DNA of 64,000 nucleotides from Pelomonas parva (GCF_043555835.1 NZ_JBIGHV010000004.1:372001-436000), one strand, 5' to 3'; positions 43,689 through 53,156 are shown, counted from the stretch's first letter. Numbers and translations are program-made. Notes: generated by a model from the letters alone, not told the origin.

Positions 43689-44339
43689 ATGCCCTCACCC
43701 GCCCTCCCCGACACGTTGGCGCCCGCCAGCCGCGCTGCGTCGACGCCTCTGCAGCAGGCTGCGGATGCCCGCCACGAAGCCGACGCGCGCGCCCACCGCG
43801 TGCGTCTGGGTCATCTCGCCGAAGCCCTGGCGCGCCACCTCGGGCTGGATGCCGACACCGCACAGCTGCTGCGCCTGGCCGCGCCGCTGCACGACGTGGG
43901 CGAGACCGACCCCACAGCGCCCTTCGAGCCCGCCTGGCCGCTGACCTCCGCCGAGGAGCGCCGCCGCCGCCACGCGCAGCCACAGCGCGGCGCGGCGCTG
44001 CTGGGCAGCTCGCGCCTGCCGCTGTTCGCGCTGGCCGCCGAGATTGCGCTGCACCACCGCGAGCGCTGGGACGGCAGCGGCTACCCGCAGGGGCTGCGCG
44101 GCAAGGCGATCCCGCTGTCCGCGCGTATCGTTGCGGTCGTGGACTATTTCGACGCCTTGACGATGCACCGCCATTTCCGCCCGGCGCGCGCCGACGACTG
44201 CGGCCTGGCGATGCTGGCCGAGCAGGCCGGCAGCGCCTTCGACCCGGAGATCGTCGCCGCCTTTGTCGCCCACGCGCCGGAGCTGATCGCGCTGCGCGAC
44301 CGCATCGACCCGGCCGCGCCGCCGAGGGCCGGGGCTTGA
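43689..44339 (+). CDS. HD-GYP-like domain protein with altered HD motif
   Basis: 216 residues. The HD-GYP region (about 35-190) carries AAPLHDVGETDP where the family has HDIGK, so the usual Lys is Glu. The block HHRERWDGSGYPQGLRG and IPLSARIVAVVDYFDALT is otherwise intact. HD-GYP domains hydrolyse cyclic di-GMP; the Lys change may alter metal binding or leave a binding protein. No receiver domain is attached. It begins a rightward unit that continues with a binding protein and the large kinase. Confidence 0.82.
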   Translation: MPSPALPDTLAPASRAASTPLQQAADARHEADARAHRVRLGHLAEALARHLGLDADTAQLLRLAAPLHDVGETDPTAPFEPAWPLTSAEERRRRHAQPQRGAALLGSSRLPLFALAAEIALHHRERWDGSGYPQGLRGKAIPLSARIVAVVDYFDALTMHRHFRPARADDCGLAMLAEQAGSAFDPEIVAAFVAHAPELIALRDRIDPAAPPRAGA

Positions 44340-44356
44340 GGCTGGCGCGGCGTCCG

Positions 44357-45148
44357 ATGACGCGCGCCACCTTGTGCGCCGCCGTGGCCCTGGCGGCGGC
44401 AAGCGCCGTCGCTGCGCCGCCCACGCCGGTCCTGCAGCAAGTCCAGCAACGCGGCGAGCTGCGCGTGTGCATCTGGCCCGACTACTACGGCGTGTCGCTG
44501 CGCCACCCGCGCACCGGCCAGCTCGCCGGCATCGACATCGACCTCTCGGCCGCCCTCGCCGCCGACCTCAAGGTCACGGCGCGCCATGTCGATTCGTCCT
44601 TCGCCACGCTCGTCGACGACCTGCTGCAGGACCGCTGCGACGTGGCCATGTTTGCCGTCGGCATGACGCCGCAGCGCGCCCGCCAGTTGCGCTTCAGCCG
44701 GCCCTATCTGGAGAGCGACATCTACGCCGTGACGACGCGCAGCAGCCGCGTCGTGCAGCGCTGGGAGGACCTGGACCGCCCCGGCGTGCGCGTCGCCGTG
44801 CAGGCCGGCACCTTCATGGAGCCCGTCATGGCCGGCGCGCTGCGCCATGCGACGCTGGTGATCGTGAGCCCGCCGGACACGCGCGAACGCGAGCTGGAGG
44901 CCGGCCGCGTCGACGCCTTCATGACCGACTACCCCTACAGCCGCCGGCTGCTGGACGGCGCCGACTGGGCCCGCCTCGTCGCGCCGCCGTCGCCGTTCTT
45001 CGTGACCCCCTATGCCTACGCCGTCAAGCCCGGCGACGCGGCCTGGCTCGGCGTAGTGGACGACTTCGTCGCCCGCATCCAGCGCGACGGTCGGCTGAAA
45101 GCGGCCGCCGACCGCCACGGCCTGGGCGCCATCGTCCGATCGCGCTGA
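44357..45148 (+). CDS. Periplasmic amino-acid-type substrate-binding protein without a transporter
   Basis: 263 residues from the ATG at 44357. A TTG at 44336 overlapping the previous stop is possible. The signal peptide ATLCAAVALAAASAVAA precedes a bacterial SBP family 3 fold (RGELRVCIWPDYYGVSL, GIDIDLSAALAADLKVTARH, MFAVGMTPQRARQLRFSRPY, VDAFMTDYPYSRRLL). No permease or ATPase follows, and the next gene is a membrane histidine kinase 120 bp away, so the protein may deliver a ligand to that sensor. That role is inference. Confidence 0.85.
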   Translation: MTRATLCAAVALAAASAVAAPPTPVLQQVQQRGELRVCIWPDYYGVSLRHPRTGQLAGIDIDLSAALAADLKVTARHVDSSFATLVDDLLQDRCDVAMFAVGMTPQRARQLRFSRPYLESDIYAVTTRSSRVVQRWEDLDRPGVRVAVQAGTFMEPVMAGALRHATLVIVSPPDTRERELEAGRVDAFMTDYPYSRRLLDGADWARLVAPPSPFFVTPYAYAVKPGDAAWLGVVDDFVARIQRDGRLKAAADRHGLGAIVRSR

Positions 45149-45162
45149 AATGAATACCAGCA

Positions 45163-45258
45163 CCGTAGGGCAGGTCGCGACCCGCCGTTTGGTAGCGACA
45201 ACCCGGCAAACGGTCTCGGGTTCCGCCACCAAACGGCGGGTCATGACCCGCCCTACGG
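45163..45258. repeat. REP-like palindromic element, copy 1
   Basis: A 96-bp imperfect palindrome: CCGTAGGGCAGGTCGCGACC near the left end pairs with GGTCATGACCCGCCCTACGG at the right end. Each arm contains its own short palindrome (GGTCGCGACC; GGGTCATGACCC) and the box CCGTTTGG or its complement. It sits between the binding-protein gene and the kinase gene, ending 10 bp before the kinase ATG. A second family member is at 50006-50085. Confidence 0.75.
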
Positions 45259-45268
45259 CAGGACGCTG

Positions 45269-47764
45269 ATGCCCAACCGCAGCCGCTGGCGCCCCAGCAG
45301 CATCACGGCCGGCGCGGGCGCGCTGCTGGCCGCCATGCTGCTGGGCGGCACCGGCTACGCACTGTGGCGCGAGGAGCGCAACCTGATGGCCGACACGGCG
45401 GCCCGCCAGGCCTTGCTGGCCCGCGTGCTGGAAGACCACGCCCGGCGCAGCCTGGAAGCCACGCAGATCGCACTGGCCGGCCTGGCCGACGTGGCCGGCC
45501 GCAACGCGCCGCCCGAGGTGCTGCAGGCGTTGCTGGAGCAGACGCAGGCCAGCCTCGGCTTCCTGCGTGGCGTGGCGCTGCTGGACGCGACCGGCCAGGT
45601 GCTGGCGGCCGCCGACCCCGCCGACCGCGACGCCCGCATCGAGCTGGACGCACTGGGCCCCTGGCCCGCCGACGGCCGCGACGCGGTGGGCGGCTTCGTC
45701 GCGGCGCGCAGCCTCGCCACGCTGAGCCAGCAGGGCGCCGTCGTGCCGCCCGGCGTGGGCTTCATCCCGGTGCTGCGCGCGACGCAGCTGGCCGGCAACC
45801 GCCCGGCGCTGCTGGTCGCGCTGCTGAACCCCGATGCGCTGGCCAACTTCCAGCAGCTGACGCTCAACGACCCCGAGACCGCTGCCGCCCTGGTCGACCT
45901 GGACGGCCGGCTGCTGGCGGCCACCAGCAGCGCCGAGCACCTGCCGGGCGAAGGACTGCCCCAGCTGCTGGCCGCAGGCGGACCGCTGGCCCAGGTGCGC
46001 GCGGGCGGCGAGCACGGCCGCTGGGAAGGGCCCGGCCTGCGCGGCGCGCCGCAGCTGGGCGCCTACCGGGCGCTGCGCGCGCGGCCGCTGGCCGTGCTCG
46101 TCGAGCTGCCGCAGGCCGAGCTGCGCCGCCAGTGGCTGGCCACGGCGCGCGACCTCGGCCTGCCGGCCGTCGGCATCGCAGCGGCCCTGCTGGCGCTGGC
46201 GGGCGTGGCGGCGGCGGCGCTGCGCGCCCGGGAACGCGGCGCCCGCGAGCTGGACAGCGCCCAGCGCCAGGTGGCCGACCGCGAGCGCGAGCTGAGCGCC
46301 ATCTTCGGCAGCGTGCAGGACTTGCTGTTCCGCACCGACGCGGCCGGCCGCGTGACCTTCATCAACGACGGCTATGCCCGCACCTCGGGCCGCGACGTGG
46401 CCCATGTGCTGGGCCAGCCGCTGCAGGAGCTGTTCGGCGGCTCGCCCGCCGTGGCCGCCCTCTTCGACGCCTGCGACGCCGACGAGCCTCGGCCACAGCA
46501 TGCGCGCGCCGACTGGACCGGGTCCGACGGCCGGGCGCGCAGCGTCGAGCTGCACCTGGCGCCGCTGCGCCGCGGCCCCGGTCAGCTCGAATGGGTGGGT
46601 AGCGCTGCGGACGTCAGCGGCCTGATGCTGGCCCAGGCCGAGCTGCGCGCCCAACTCGGCCTGGCCCGTTCGCTGCTGGCCAGCAGCCCGCTGCCGACCT
46701 CCGTGCTGGACGGCGACAACTGCTACCTCGACGTCAACCGCGCCTGGGAGCAGTTCACCGGCCGGCGCCGCGCCGATGTGCTGGGGCGCCGCGCCGCCGG
46801 CTATCTGCGCGCCGACGAAGCCGCCTTCCACGACGCCCGCGACGCAGAGCTGCTGGCGCGCGGCGGCGAGGTGAACTACGAGACCGTCTGGACCAGCACG
46901 GAGGGGCGGCGTCGCGACCTGTTCGTCAGCAAGTCCACCTTCCCCGACGCCCACGGCCGGCCGATGGGCATCGTCGTCTGCTTCATGGACATCAGCGAGT
47001 TCCGCGAGGCCGAGCGCGCCACGCGCGCCGCCCGCGACGCGGCGCTGCAGGCGTCGGGCGCCAAGTCCGACTTCATCGCCAACGTCAGCCACGAGCTGCG
47101 CACGCCGCTGCAGTCCATCCTCGGCTTCTCGGAGATCGGCGCGCGGCGCGCCCGCGACGACGCGCGGCTGGCCGAGTTGTTCACCGACGTGCACCGCGCC
47201 GGCCAGCGCATGCTCAGCCTCGTCAACGACTTGCTGGACCTCAGCAAGATCGAGCGCGGCGCCGAGCCGCTGCAGTTGCAGCGCCTGGACCTGCGGCCGC
47301 TGGCCGCCGAAGTGGCGCGCGAGCTGGCGCCGCTGCTGGCCGCGCGCGGCCAGCAGCTGGACCTCGCGCTGGGCGACGACGAGCTGGTCGTGCGGGCCGA
47401 CCCGCTGCGCCTGCAGCAGCTGTTGAGCAACCTGCTGGCCAACGCCGTGCGCTTCTCGCCCGAGGACGGCGTCGTCGAGCTGAGCGCCGGCCACGGCGAG
47501 GACGGCGACGTGCGCGTGGACGTGGCCGACCGCGGCCCGGGCATCCCGCCGGACGAGCTGGAGAGCATCTTCGAGGCCTTCGTTCAGTCCAGCGCGACGA
47601 AGAACGCCGCCGGCGGCACCGGCCTGGGCCTTGCCATCTGCCGCCGCATTGCCGCGGCCCATGGTGGCCGCATCTGGGCCGCCAACCGGCCCGGCGGCGG
47701 CGCCATCGTCTCGCTGGTGCTGCCGGCAGCGCAGCTCGGTGACACGGTGGCGGCGGCGCTCTGA
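45269..47764 (+). CDS. PAS-containing membrane sensor histidine kinase
   Basis: 831 residues. TM1 is at about 9-29 (ITAGAGALLAAMLLGGTGYA), a periplasmic sensor region at about 30-285, and TM2 at about 293-315 (AVGIAAALLALAGVAAAAL). Two PAS domains follow (about 330-455, LLFRTDAAGRVTFINDGYAR; and about 470-590, TSVLDGDNCYLDVNRAWEQF). HisKA has His608 in FIANVSHELRTPL, and the ATPase has N box SNLLANAVRFSPEDG, G1 DRGPGIPPDE and G2 GGTGLGLAICRRI. No receiver is attached, so the neighbouring receivers are its likely partners. The ribosome-binding site lies just after a palindromic repeat. Confidence 0.95.
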   Translation: MPNRSRWRPSSITAGAGALLAAMLLGGTGYALWREERNLMADTAARQALLARVLEDHARRSLEATQIALAGLADVAGRNAPPEVLQALLEQTQASLGFLRGVALLDATGQVLAAADPADRDARIELDALGPWPADGRDAVGGFVAARSLATLSQQGAVVPPGVGFIPVLRATQLAGNRPALLVALLNPDALANFQQLTLNDPETAAALVDLDGRLLAATSSAEHLPGEGLPQLLAAGGPLAQVRAGGEHGRWEGPGLRGAPQLGAYRALRARPLAVLVELPQAELRRQWLATARDLGLPAVGIAAALLALAGVAAAALRARERGARELDSAQRQVADRERELSAIFGSVQDLLFRTDAAGRVTFINDGYARTSGRDVAHVLGQPLQELFGGSPAVAALFDACDADEPRPQHARADWTGSDGRARSVELHLAPLRRGPGQLEWVGSAADVSGLMLAQAELRAQLGLARSLLASSPLPTSVLDGDNCYLDVNRAWEQFTGRRRADVLGRRAAGYLRADEAAFHDARDAELLARGGEVNYETVWTSTEGRRRDLFVSKSTFPDAHGRPMGIVVCFMDISEFREAERATRAARDAALQASGAKSDFIANVSHELRTPLQSILGFSEIGARRARDDARLAELFTDVHRAGQRMLSLVNDLLDLSKIERGAEPLQLQRLDLRPLAAEVARELAPLLAARGQQLDLALGDDELVVRADPLRLQQLLSNLLANAVRFSPEDGVVELSAGHGEDGDVRVDVADRGPGIPPDELESIFEAFVQSSATKNAAGGTGLGLAICRRIAAAHGGRIWAANRPGGGAIVSLVLPAAQLGDTVAAAL

Positions 47765-47907
47765 GCGCGCGCTACTTCACCTCGCCACAGCCAACGGCCG
47801 CGCGCGTGGGCCGGACGCCGCCGCACAGCACCTCGGTGTTGCGCAAGCGGGGCGCCTCATCCGTGGCTTCGGAGCTGAGGGGCCTGGCAGCCACGCGGGC
47901 TGGCTTG

Positions 47908-48652
<745 letters not shown>

Positions 48653-48663
<11 letters not shown>

Positions 48664-49300
48664 GGATTCGGCGCTCCAGATGTTGGGCGTAGAGGCTGAT
48701 GGGGAAGCACAGCGCGAAGTACAGCAGCGCCACGCAACCGAAGACGAGGAAGGGCTTGAAGCTGGCGTTGGCGATCATGCTGCCGGCCTTGGTCAGCTCG
48801 ACGAAGCCGATAACCGACGCCAGCGCCGTGCCCTTGATGACCTGCACGAGAAAGCCCACCGTGGGCGCGATGGCGAGCCGCCCGGCCTGCGGCAGCACGA
48901 CGTGGCGCAGCTGTTCGCCAAAGCTCATCGCCAGGCTGCGCGCGGCCTCCCACTGGCCCTTGGGCACGGCGTCCACGCAGCCGCGCCAGATCTCGACGAG
49001 GTAGGCGCTGGTGTAGAGCGTCAGCGCGAGGGCCGCAGCCGTCCAGGCCGACACCTCGATCCCCAGCAGCGCCAGGCCGAAGTAGGCCAGGAAGAGCTGC
49101 ATCAGCAGCGGCGTGCCCTGGAAGAGCTGTACATACCAGCCGATGACGCGCCGCGTGCGTGTGCCCAGGCCCAGCCGCAGCGTCAGCAGCAGGCCGCCCA
49201 CCAGGCCGCCGCCGACGAAGGCGATGGCCGACAGCGCCACCGTCCAGCGCAGCGCCAGCAGCAGGTTGCGGACGATGTCCCAGAGGGTGAACTCGATCAT
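48653..49300 (-). CDS. Polar amino acid ABC transporter permease (second)
   Basis: 215 residues, inner membrane, His/Glu/Gln/Arg/opine permease family. About five helices are visible, among them LRWTVALSAIAFVGGGLVGG and PFLVFGCVALLYFALCFPIS. The EAA loop is EAARSLAMSFGEQLRHVVLP. The region FQGTPLLMQLFLAYFGL is the usual family motif before the second helix pair. The start at 49300 overlaps the first permease as ATGA. It forms a heterodimer with that permease. Confidence 0.94.
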
Positions 49301-49965
49301 GACGAACGCCTCCCGAAGATGAAGCGCGGCCCGGCCCACATCAGCAGGTGGCGCGCCGCGATGGACAGCGCCAGGTAGCAGAGCGTGGCGATGATGAAGG
49401 CCTCGAAGGCTCGGAAGTTGCGGCTCTGGATGAGGTTGGCGGCGTAGCTCAGCTCCTCGGTGGAGATCTGCCCGCAGACGGCCGAGCCCAGCATGACGAT
49501 GATGATTTGGCTGGTCAGCGCCGGCCACACGCGCTGGAAGGCCGGCGGCAGCACGACGCGCATGAACACCTGCACGGGGCTGAGCGCCAGGCTCTGCGCC
49601 GCCTCCCACTGGCCGCGCGGCGTGGCCTGGATGCCGGAGCGCAGGATCTCGGTGCCGTAGGCGCCGAGGTTGAGCGTCATCGCGATCAGCGACGCGGATT
49701 CAGGCGACAGCTTCACCCCAAGAGCCGGCAGGCCGAAGAAGATGAAGAACAGCTGCACGATGAAGGGCGTGTTGCGCAGCAGCTCCACATAGGCGCCCAG
49801 CACGCGCCGCAGCCACACCGGCCCGCTGACGCGCGACCAGGCGCCCAGCGTGGCGATGACGAGGCCCAGCGGCGTGGCGATGAGGGTGAGGCCCAGCGTC
49901 CACGCCAGGCCCTTGAGCAGCAGCGGCCATTCGGCCAGCACCGCGAGGAAGTCGAAGGTGATCAT
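49297..49965 (-). CDS. Polar amino acid ABC transporter permease (first)
   Basis: 222 residues. Family blocks are LLRNTPFIVQLFFIFFGLP, NLGAYGTEILRSGIQATPRG and the EAA loop EAAQSLALSPVQVFMRVVLP. The start chosen at 49965 begins just before the first helix (FLAVLAEWPLLLKGLAWTLG). An upstream ATG at 50049 would place translated sequence in the palindromic repeat and is rejected. It is paralogous to the next permease. Confidence 0.94.
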   Translation of the reverse strand: MITFDFLAVLAEWPLLLKGLAWTLGLTLIATPLGLVIATLGAWSRVSGPVWLRRVLGAYVELLRNTPFIVQLFFIFFGLPALGVKLSPESASLIAMTLNLGAYGTEILRSGIQATPRGQWEAAQSLALSPVQVFMRVVLPPAFQRVWPALTSQIIIVMLGSAVCGQISTEELSYAANLIQSRNFRAFEAFIIATLCYLALSIAARHLLMWAGPRFIFGRRSS

Positions 49966-50005
49966 GGGGTGCGCCTTTTCAACAAGGTTCACATTGAGGG
50001 CCAGC

Positions 50006-50085
50006 GGGTAGGGTGGGTCGCGACCCGCCGTTGGGTGGCACAGCACCACACACCATCAAACGGCGGGTCACGACCCGCCCTACCC
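50006..50085. repeat. REP-like palindromic element, copy 2
   Basis: An 80-bp palindrome of the same family as 45163-45258: GGGTAGGGTGGGTCGCGACC on the left, and its counterpart ending GACCCGCCCTACCC on the right, with the CGGCGGGTC box in both. The loop between arms differs from copy 1 and is shorter. It lies in the 142-bp gap between the binding-protein gene and the first permease, where hairpins often protect upstream mRNA. Confidence 0.75.
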
Positions 50086-50107
50086 TGCGCAATCGCTGCG
50101 TTTCACA

Positions 50108-50902
50108 TCACAACGGCAACTCGCCCGTGCTGCGGCCGAGCCACTTCTTGGACAGCGCCTCCAGCTCGCCCGACGCCTTGGCCGCCGCGATGATGGTGTT
50201 GACCTTGGCCAGCAGTGCGTCCTCGCCCTTCATCACGCCGACGTAGCAGGGGCTGTCCTTCAGCAGCAGCTTGTATTCGGTGTTCAGCCCCGGGTTGCGC
50301 TGCATCAGGTTGCCGGCAACGGCGGCGCTGGTGGCCAGCAGCTGGGTCTGGCCGGCTGCGAAGGCGGCGATGGTGGCGTTGTTGTCCTCGAAGCGCTTGT
50401 ATTCCAGCGTGGCCGGCGCGACCTTGGCCAGCTCCTGGTCTTCCATCGCGCCGCGCGTGACGGCCACGCTCTTGCCGCCCAGGTCGGCCCAGCTCTTGAT
50501 GTTCAGGCTCTTGGCCGCGAACACCGCCTGGAAGAACGGCGCATAGGCCGCGCTGAAGTTGATGACCTTCTCGCGGTCCGGGTTCTTGCCAAGCGTGGAG
50601 ATGACCAGGTCGGCCTTCTTGGTCTGCAGGTAGGCGATGCGGTTGGCGCTGGTCACCGGCACCAGCTCGGCCTTGACGCCCAGCTTGGCGGCGATCAGCT
50701 GGGCCATCGCCACGTCCAGGCCTTGCGGCGCCATGTCGGGGCCGACGAAGCCATAGGGCGGGTAGTCGGTCGGCACGGCGATCTTGATCGTCTTGCTCTT
50801 GGTGATGGTGTCCAGCGCGGTCTGCGCCTGGGCGCCGGCGGCCAGCAGGCCGGAGGTCGCGAAGGCCGCGATGAGCAGGCGGCGGGTCAGGGACGAGGTC
50901 AT
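50108..50902 (-). CDS. Amino-acid-type ABC transporter substrate-binding protein
   Basis: 264 residues with a signal peptide (LLIAAFATSGLLAAGAQAQ). SBP family 3 features are KTIKIAVPTDYPPYGFVGPD, LDVAMAQLIAAKLGVKAELV, and the closing ALSKKWLGRSTGELPL. It captures the substrate in the periplasm for the two permeases and ATPase encoded downstream. Its start overlaps the GntR stop as ATGA. The ligand cannot be stated; the pocket (AYLQTKKADLVISTLGKNPD) fits an amino acid or similar small molecule. Confidence 0.94.
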   Translation of the reverse strand: MTSSLTRRLLIAAFATSGLLAAGAQAQTALDTITKSKTIKIAVPTDYPPYGFVGPDMAPQGLDVAMAQLIAAKLGVKAELVPVTSANRIAYLQTKKADLVISTLGKNPDREKVINFSAAYAPFFQAVFAAKSLNIKSWADLGGKSVAVTRGAMEDQELAKVAPATLEYKRFEDNNATIAAFAAGQTQLLATSAAVAGNLMQRNPGLNTEYKLLLKDSPCYVGVMKGEDALLAKVNTIIAAAKASGELEALSKKWLGRSTGELPL

Positions 50903-51624
50903 AGCAAGGCTCCTAGATAGGCGGCTGGGGGGTCGGTGGATTCACGGGCCGGCTGCGGCAGCGGCGCGAGCGCGCTGCGCAGCTGGTCCAGCGGGTCGCT
51001 GAGGGCCGGCAGGCGCAAGGCGGCCTGCACATTGGCCAGGTGTTCGGCCATCAGCGCTTCGGCGCGGGCGCGGTCGCCCTGCTCCAGCGCGGCGACGATG
51101 GCGACATGCTCCTGGCAGGACGCGGCAGCCTCGTGCGAGGACTGGTAGAGCATGGCGATCAGCGTCGTGCGGGCCGTGTAGTCGCGCAGCGTGTCGGCCA
51201 GCAGGCCATTGCCCAGGCACTCGGCCAGGCAGACATGGAAGTCGCCGAGCAGGAAGCTGCGCGTGCCGACGTCGTCGCCCCGCAGCGCGGCCTTCTCCTG
51301 CTGCAGGTGCTTCTTCAGCCGCGCGAGCGCCGGCTTGCCCAGCGGCGCACCGCCGCGCAGCAGGCCCAGCTCGATGACGCGCCGCGCCTCGAAGGCCTCG
51401 CGCGCCTCGTCCTGCGACGGCGAGATCAGGTACCAGCCGCGCCGCGCGCTGACCGTGACGATGCCGCGCGCCGCCAGCCGCGTGAGCGCCTCGCGCACGA
51501 TGGTGCGGCTGCAGTCAAACAGCATCGCCAACTGCTGCTCGCCCAGCCGCGCGCCGGGCGCGAGCTTTTGTGCGAGCACGGCTTCGACGATGCGCTGGCT
51601 GATGTCGGTGGCGGAAATGCCCAT
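50899..51624 (-). CDS. GntR family (FCD-type) transcriptional regulator
   Basis: 241 residues from the ATG at 51624. The winged helix (about 5-70; QRIVEAVLAQKLAPGARL, CSRTIVREALTRLAARGIV) is followed by an all-helical FCD effector domain (about 85-215; FEARRVIELGLL, FHVCLAECLGNGLLADTL, CQEHVAIVAALEQGDRARAE) with the metal-binding His residues expected. It is the first gene of the transporter operon and is coupled to the binding protein, so it probably senses the imported substrate and controls its own operon. Confidence 0.93.
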   Translation of the reverse strand: MGISATDISQRIVEAVLAQKLAPGARLGEQQLAMLFDCSRTIVREALTRLAARGIVTVSARRGWYLISPSQDEAREAFEARRVIELGLLRGGAPLGKPALARLKKHLQQEKAALRGDDVGTRSFLLGDFHVCLAECLGNGLLADTLRDYTARTTLIAMLYQSSHEAAASCQEHVAIVAALEQGDRARAEALMAEHLANVQAALRLPALSDPLDQLRSALAPLPQPARESTDPPAAYLGALL

Positions 51625-51782
51625 GCGAGGGCAACTGCAGCTTCCGTGCCAGCGCTTTTCAGGCTTGTATGCAAGATGGGCGCACAAGATCCGGGCAGGC
51701 GGGCCGGTGTGCCGCACCAGCGCAGTGCCGGCGCCCCAGGCTGTGCCGTGAAAGCCCCCGCCGCCCGCAGGGACTCCATCAC

Positions 51783-51799
51783 GCAACAAATAATGTTGC
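51783..51799. promoter_or_regulatory. Dyad abutting the Rrf2 start codon (candidate operator)
   Basis: GCAACA at 51783-51788 and TGTTGC at 51794-51799 form a perfect 6-bp inverted repeat with a 5-bp AT spacer, ending one base before the ATG at 51800. No ribosome-binding site is visible, so the transcript may be leaderless or start close by. Rrf2 proteins bind short dyads and often repress themselves; this use is inference. Confidence 0.4.
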
Positions 51800-52273
51800 A
51801 TGAAATCAAACAGCCAGCTCTCCGATGTCCTGCACGTGCTGCTGCACATGGCCGAGGGCGACGGCCCGGCCACCTCCGAGGCGCTCGCGGCGGCGATGCG
51901 CACCAACCCCGTCGTGCTGCGGCGCCTGATGGGCGGGCTGCGCGAGGCCGGCTTTGTCGCCTCGGCCAAGGGCCATGGCGGCGGCTGGGTGCTGAGCTGC
52001 CCGCTGGAGCGCATCACGCTGCGCGACGTGCACGAGGCGCTGGGCGGGCCGGCCTTCGTGTCGCTGGGCTTTCGTGAGGACCGGCCGCAGTGCCTGGTGG
52101 CACAGGCCGTCAACGCCTCGCTGGGCGCTGCGGTGCAGGAGGCCGAGGCACTGCTGCTGAAGCGGCTGGGCGCGGTGACGCTGGCCGCGCTGTCGCAGGA
52201 CTTTCACCACCGCCTGGCGCAACACCGCGCCGGCGCACCCCACCGACTTGAGGAGCATCTCCATGCAGATTGA
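51800..52273 (+). CDS. Rrf2 family transcriptional regulator
   Basis: 157 residues. The N-terminal winged helix (QLSDVLHVLLHMAEGDGPAT, MRTNPVVLRRLMGGLREAGF, GHGGGWVLSCPLERITLRDV) is typical of Rrf2. The cysteine triad that binds an iron-sulfur cluster in IscR/NsrR is not present: only two Cys were seen (SCPLER and RPQCLVAQ), so a redox cluster is unlikely though a thiol switch is possible. It overlaps the flavoprotein gene by 11 bp and very likely controls it. Confidence 0.9.
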   Translation: MKSNSQLSDVLHVLLHMAEGDGPATSEALAAAMRTNPVVLRRLMGGLREAGFVASAKGHGGGWVLSCPLERITLRDVHEALGGPAFVSLGFREDRPQCLVAQAVNASLGAAVQEAEALLLKRLGAVTLAALSQDFHHRLAQHRAGAPHRLEEHLHAD

Positions 52274-53156
52274 TTTCGCCATCATCGGCGGCAGCTTTGC
52301 CGGCCTGTCGGCCGCGCTGCAGCTGGCGCGGGCGCGCCGCCATGTGCTCGTCGTCGACGCCGGCCAGCGCCGCAACCGCTGCGTGGACGACGCCGGCCAG
52401 ACCTCGCACGGCTTCATGTCGCAGGACGGTCGCGCGCCCGCCGCCATCGCCGCCGACGGCAAGGCGCAGTTGCTGCGCTACCCGAACGTGCAATGGCTGG
52501 ACGGCCTGGCGGACGAGGCCCGCATCGGCGCAGACGGGCAGCTGGACTTCCGCGTCGGCGACATGGCGGTGAGCGCCGGCCGCCTCATCCTCGCCACCGG
52601 CGTGCGCGACACGCTGCCGCCGGTGCCGGGTCTTGCGGAGCGTTGGGGCCGCAGCGTCTTCCACTGCCCCTACTGCCACGGCTACGAGCTGGACGCCGGC
52701 GAGATCGGCATCATCGCCGCCGGCCCGCTGGCCCAGCACCACGCCCACATGCTGCCCGACTGGGGCCGCACGACGCTGTTCCTCAACGGTGCCTACGAAT
52801 CCGGCGACGAGGAGCGCGCAGCGCTGGCCCGGCGCGGCACGCGCATCGAGGCCACGCCGGTGGCGCGCATCGAAGGCGAGGCCGACGTGGTGTTGGCCGA
52901 CGGCCGCGTGCTGCGCATGAACGGCCTGTTCACGCAGCCCCGCACGGCCATGGCCAGCCCGGTGGCGGAGCAGCTCGGCTGTGCGATGGTGGACGGGCCG
53001 ATGGGGCCGTTCATCCAGGTCGGCGCCACACAGGAGACCAGCGTGCCAAACGTCTTCGCCTGCGGCGACGCGGCGCGCGCGGCCGGCAATGTGGCGCTGG
53101 CGGTGGGGGACGGCGTCATGGCGGGCTTGGGGGCCCATCGGTCGACGATGTTCTGA
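52263..53156 (+). CDS. Thioredoxin-reductase-like FAD/NAD(P)-dependent oxidoreductase
   Basis: 297 residues. The FAD site is DFAIIGGSFAGLSAALQLAR and the C-terminal FAD motif NVFACGDAARAAGNVALAVG. A CXXC motif, FHCPYCHGYELD, replaces the CATC of classical thioredoxin reductase and is shared with related low-potential reductases. The NAD(P) dinucleotide loop is diverged (GIIAAGPLAQHH). Coupled to an Rrf2 regulator, it probably serves thiol or redox homeostasis. The physiological partner is not shown by sequence. Confidence 0.92.
   Translation: MQIDFAIIGGSFAGLSAALQLARARRHVLVVDAGQRRNRCVDDAGQTSHGFMSQDGRAPAAIAADGKAQLLRYPNVQWLDGLADEARIGADGQLDFRVGDMAVSAGRLILATGVRDTLPPVPGLAERWGRSVFHCPYCHGYELDAGEIGIIAAGPLAQHHAHMLPDWGRTTLFLNGAYESGDEERAALARRGTRIEATPVARIEGEADVVLADGRVLRMNGLFTQPRTAMASPVAEQLGCAMVDGPMGPFIQVGATQETSVPNVFACGDAARAAGNVALAVGDGVMAGLGAHRSTMF

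Noticed and set aside
44144..47662. A 1172-codon open frame on the minus strand opposite the kinase and binding-protein genes
   Set aside because: It is antisense to well-supported genes with conserved domains and encodes low-complexity Ala/Gln/Val/Gly-rich sequence, a usual shadow in very GC-rich DNA.
47772..47907. Possible short coding tail on the minus strand after the kinase gene (contains NTEVLCGGVRP)
   Set aside because: The frame has no ATG, only a weak GTG, and no ribosome-binding site. I could not link it to a gene or a broken gene.
49966..50049. Longer first permease starting at 50049
   Set aside because: The extension would translate the REP-like palindrome and lacks family similarity.
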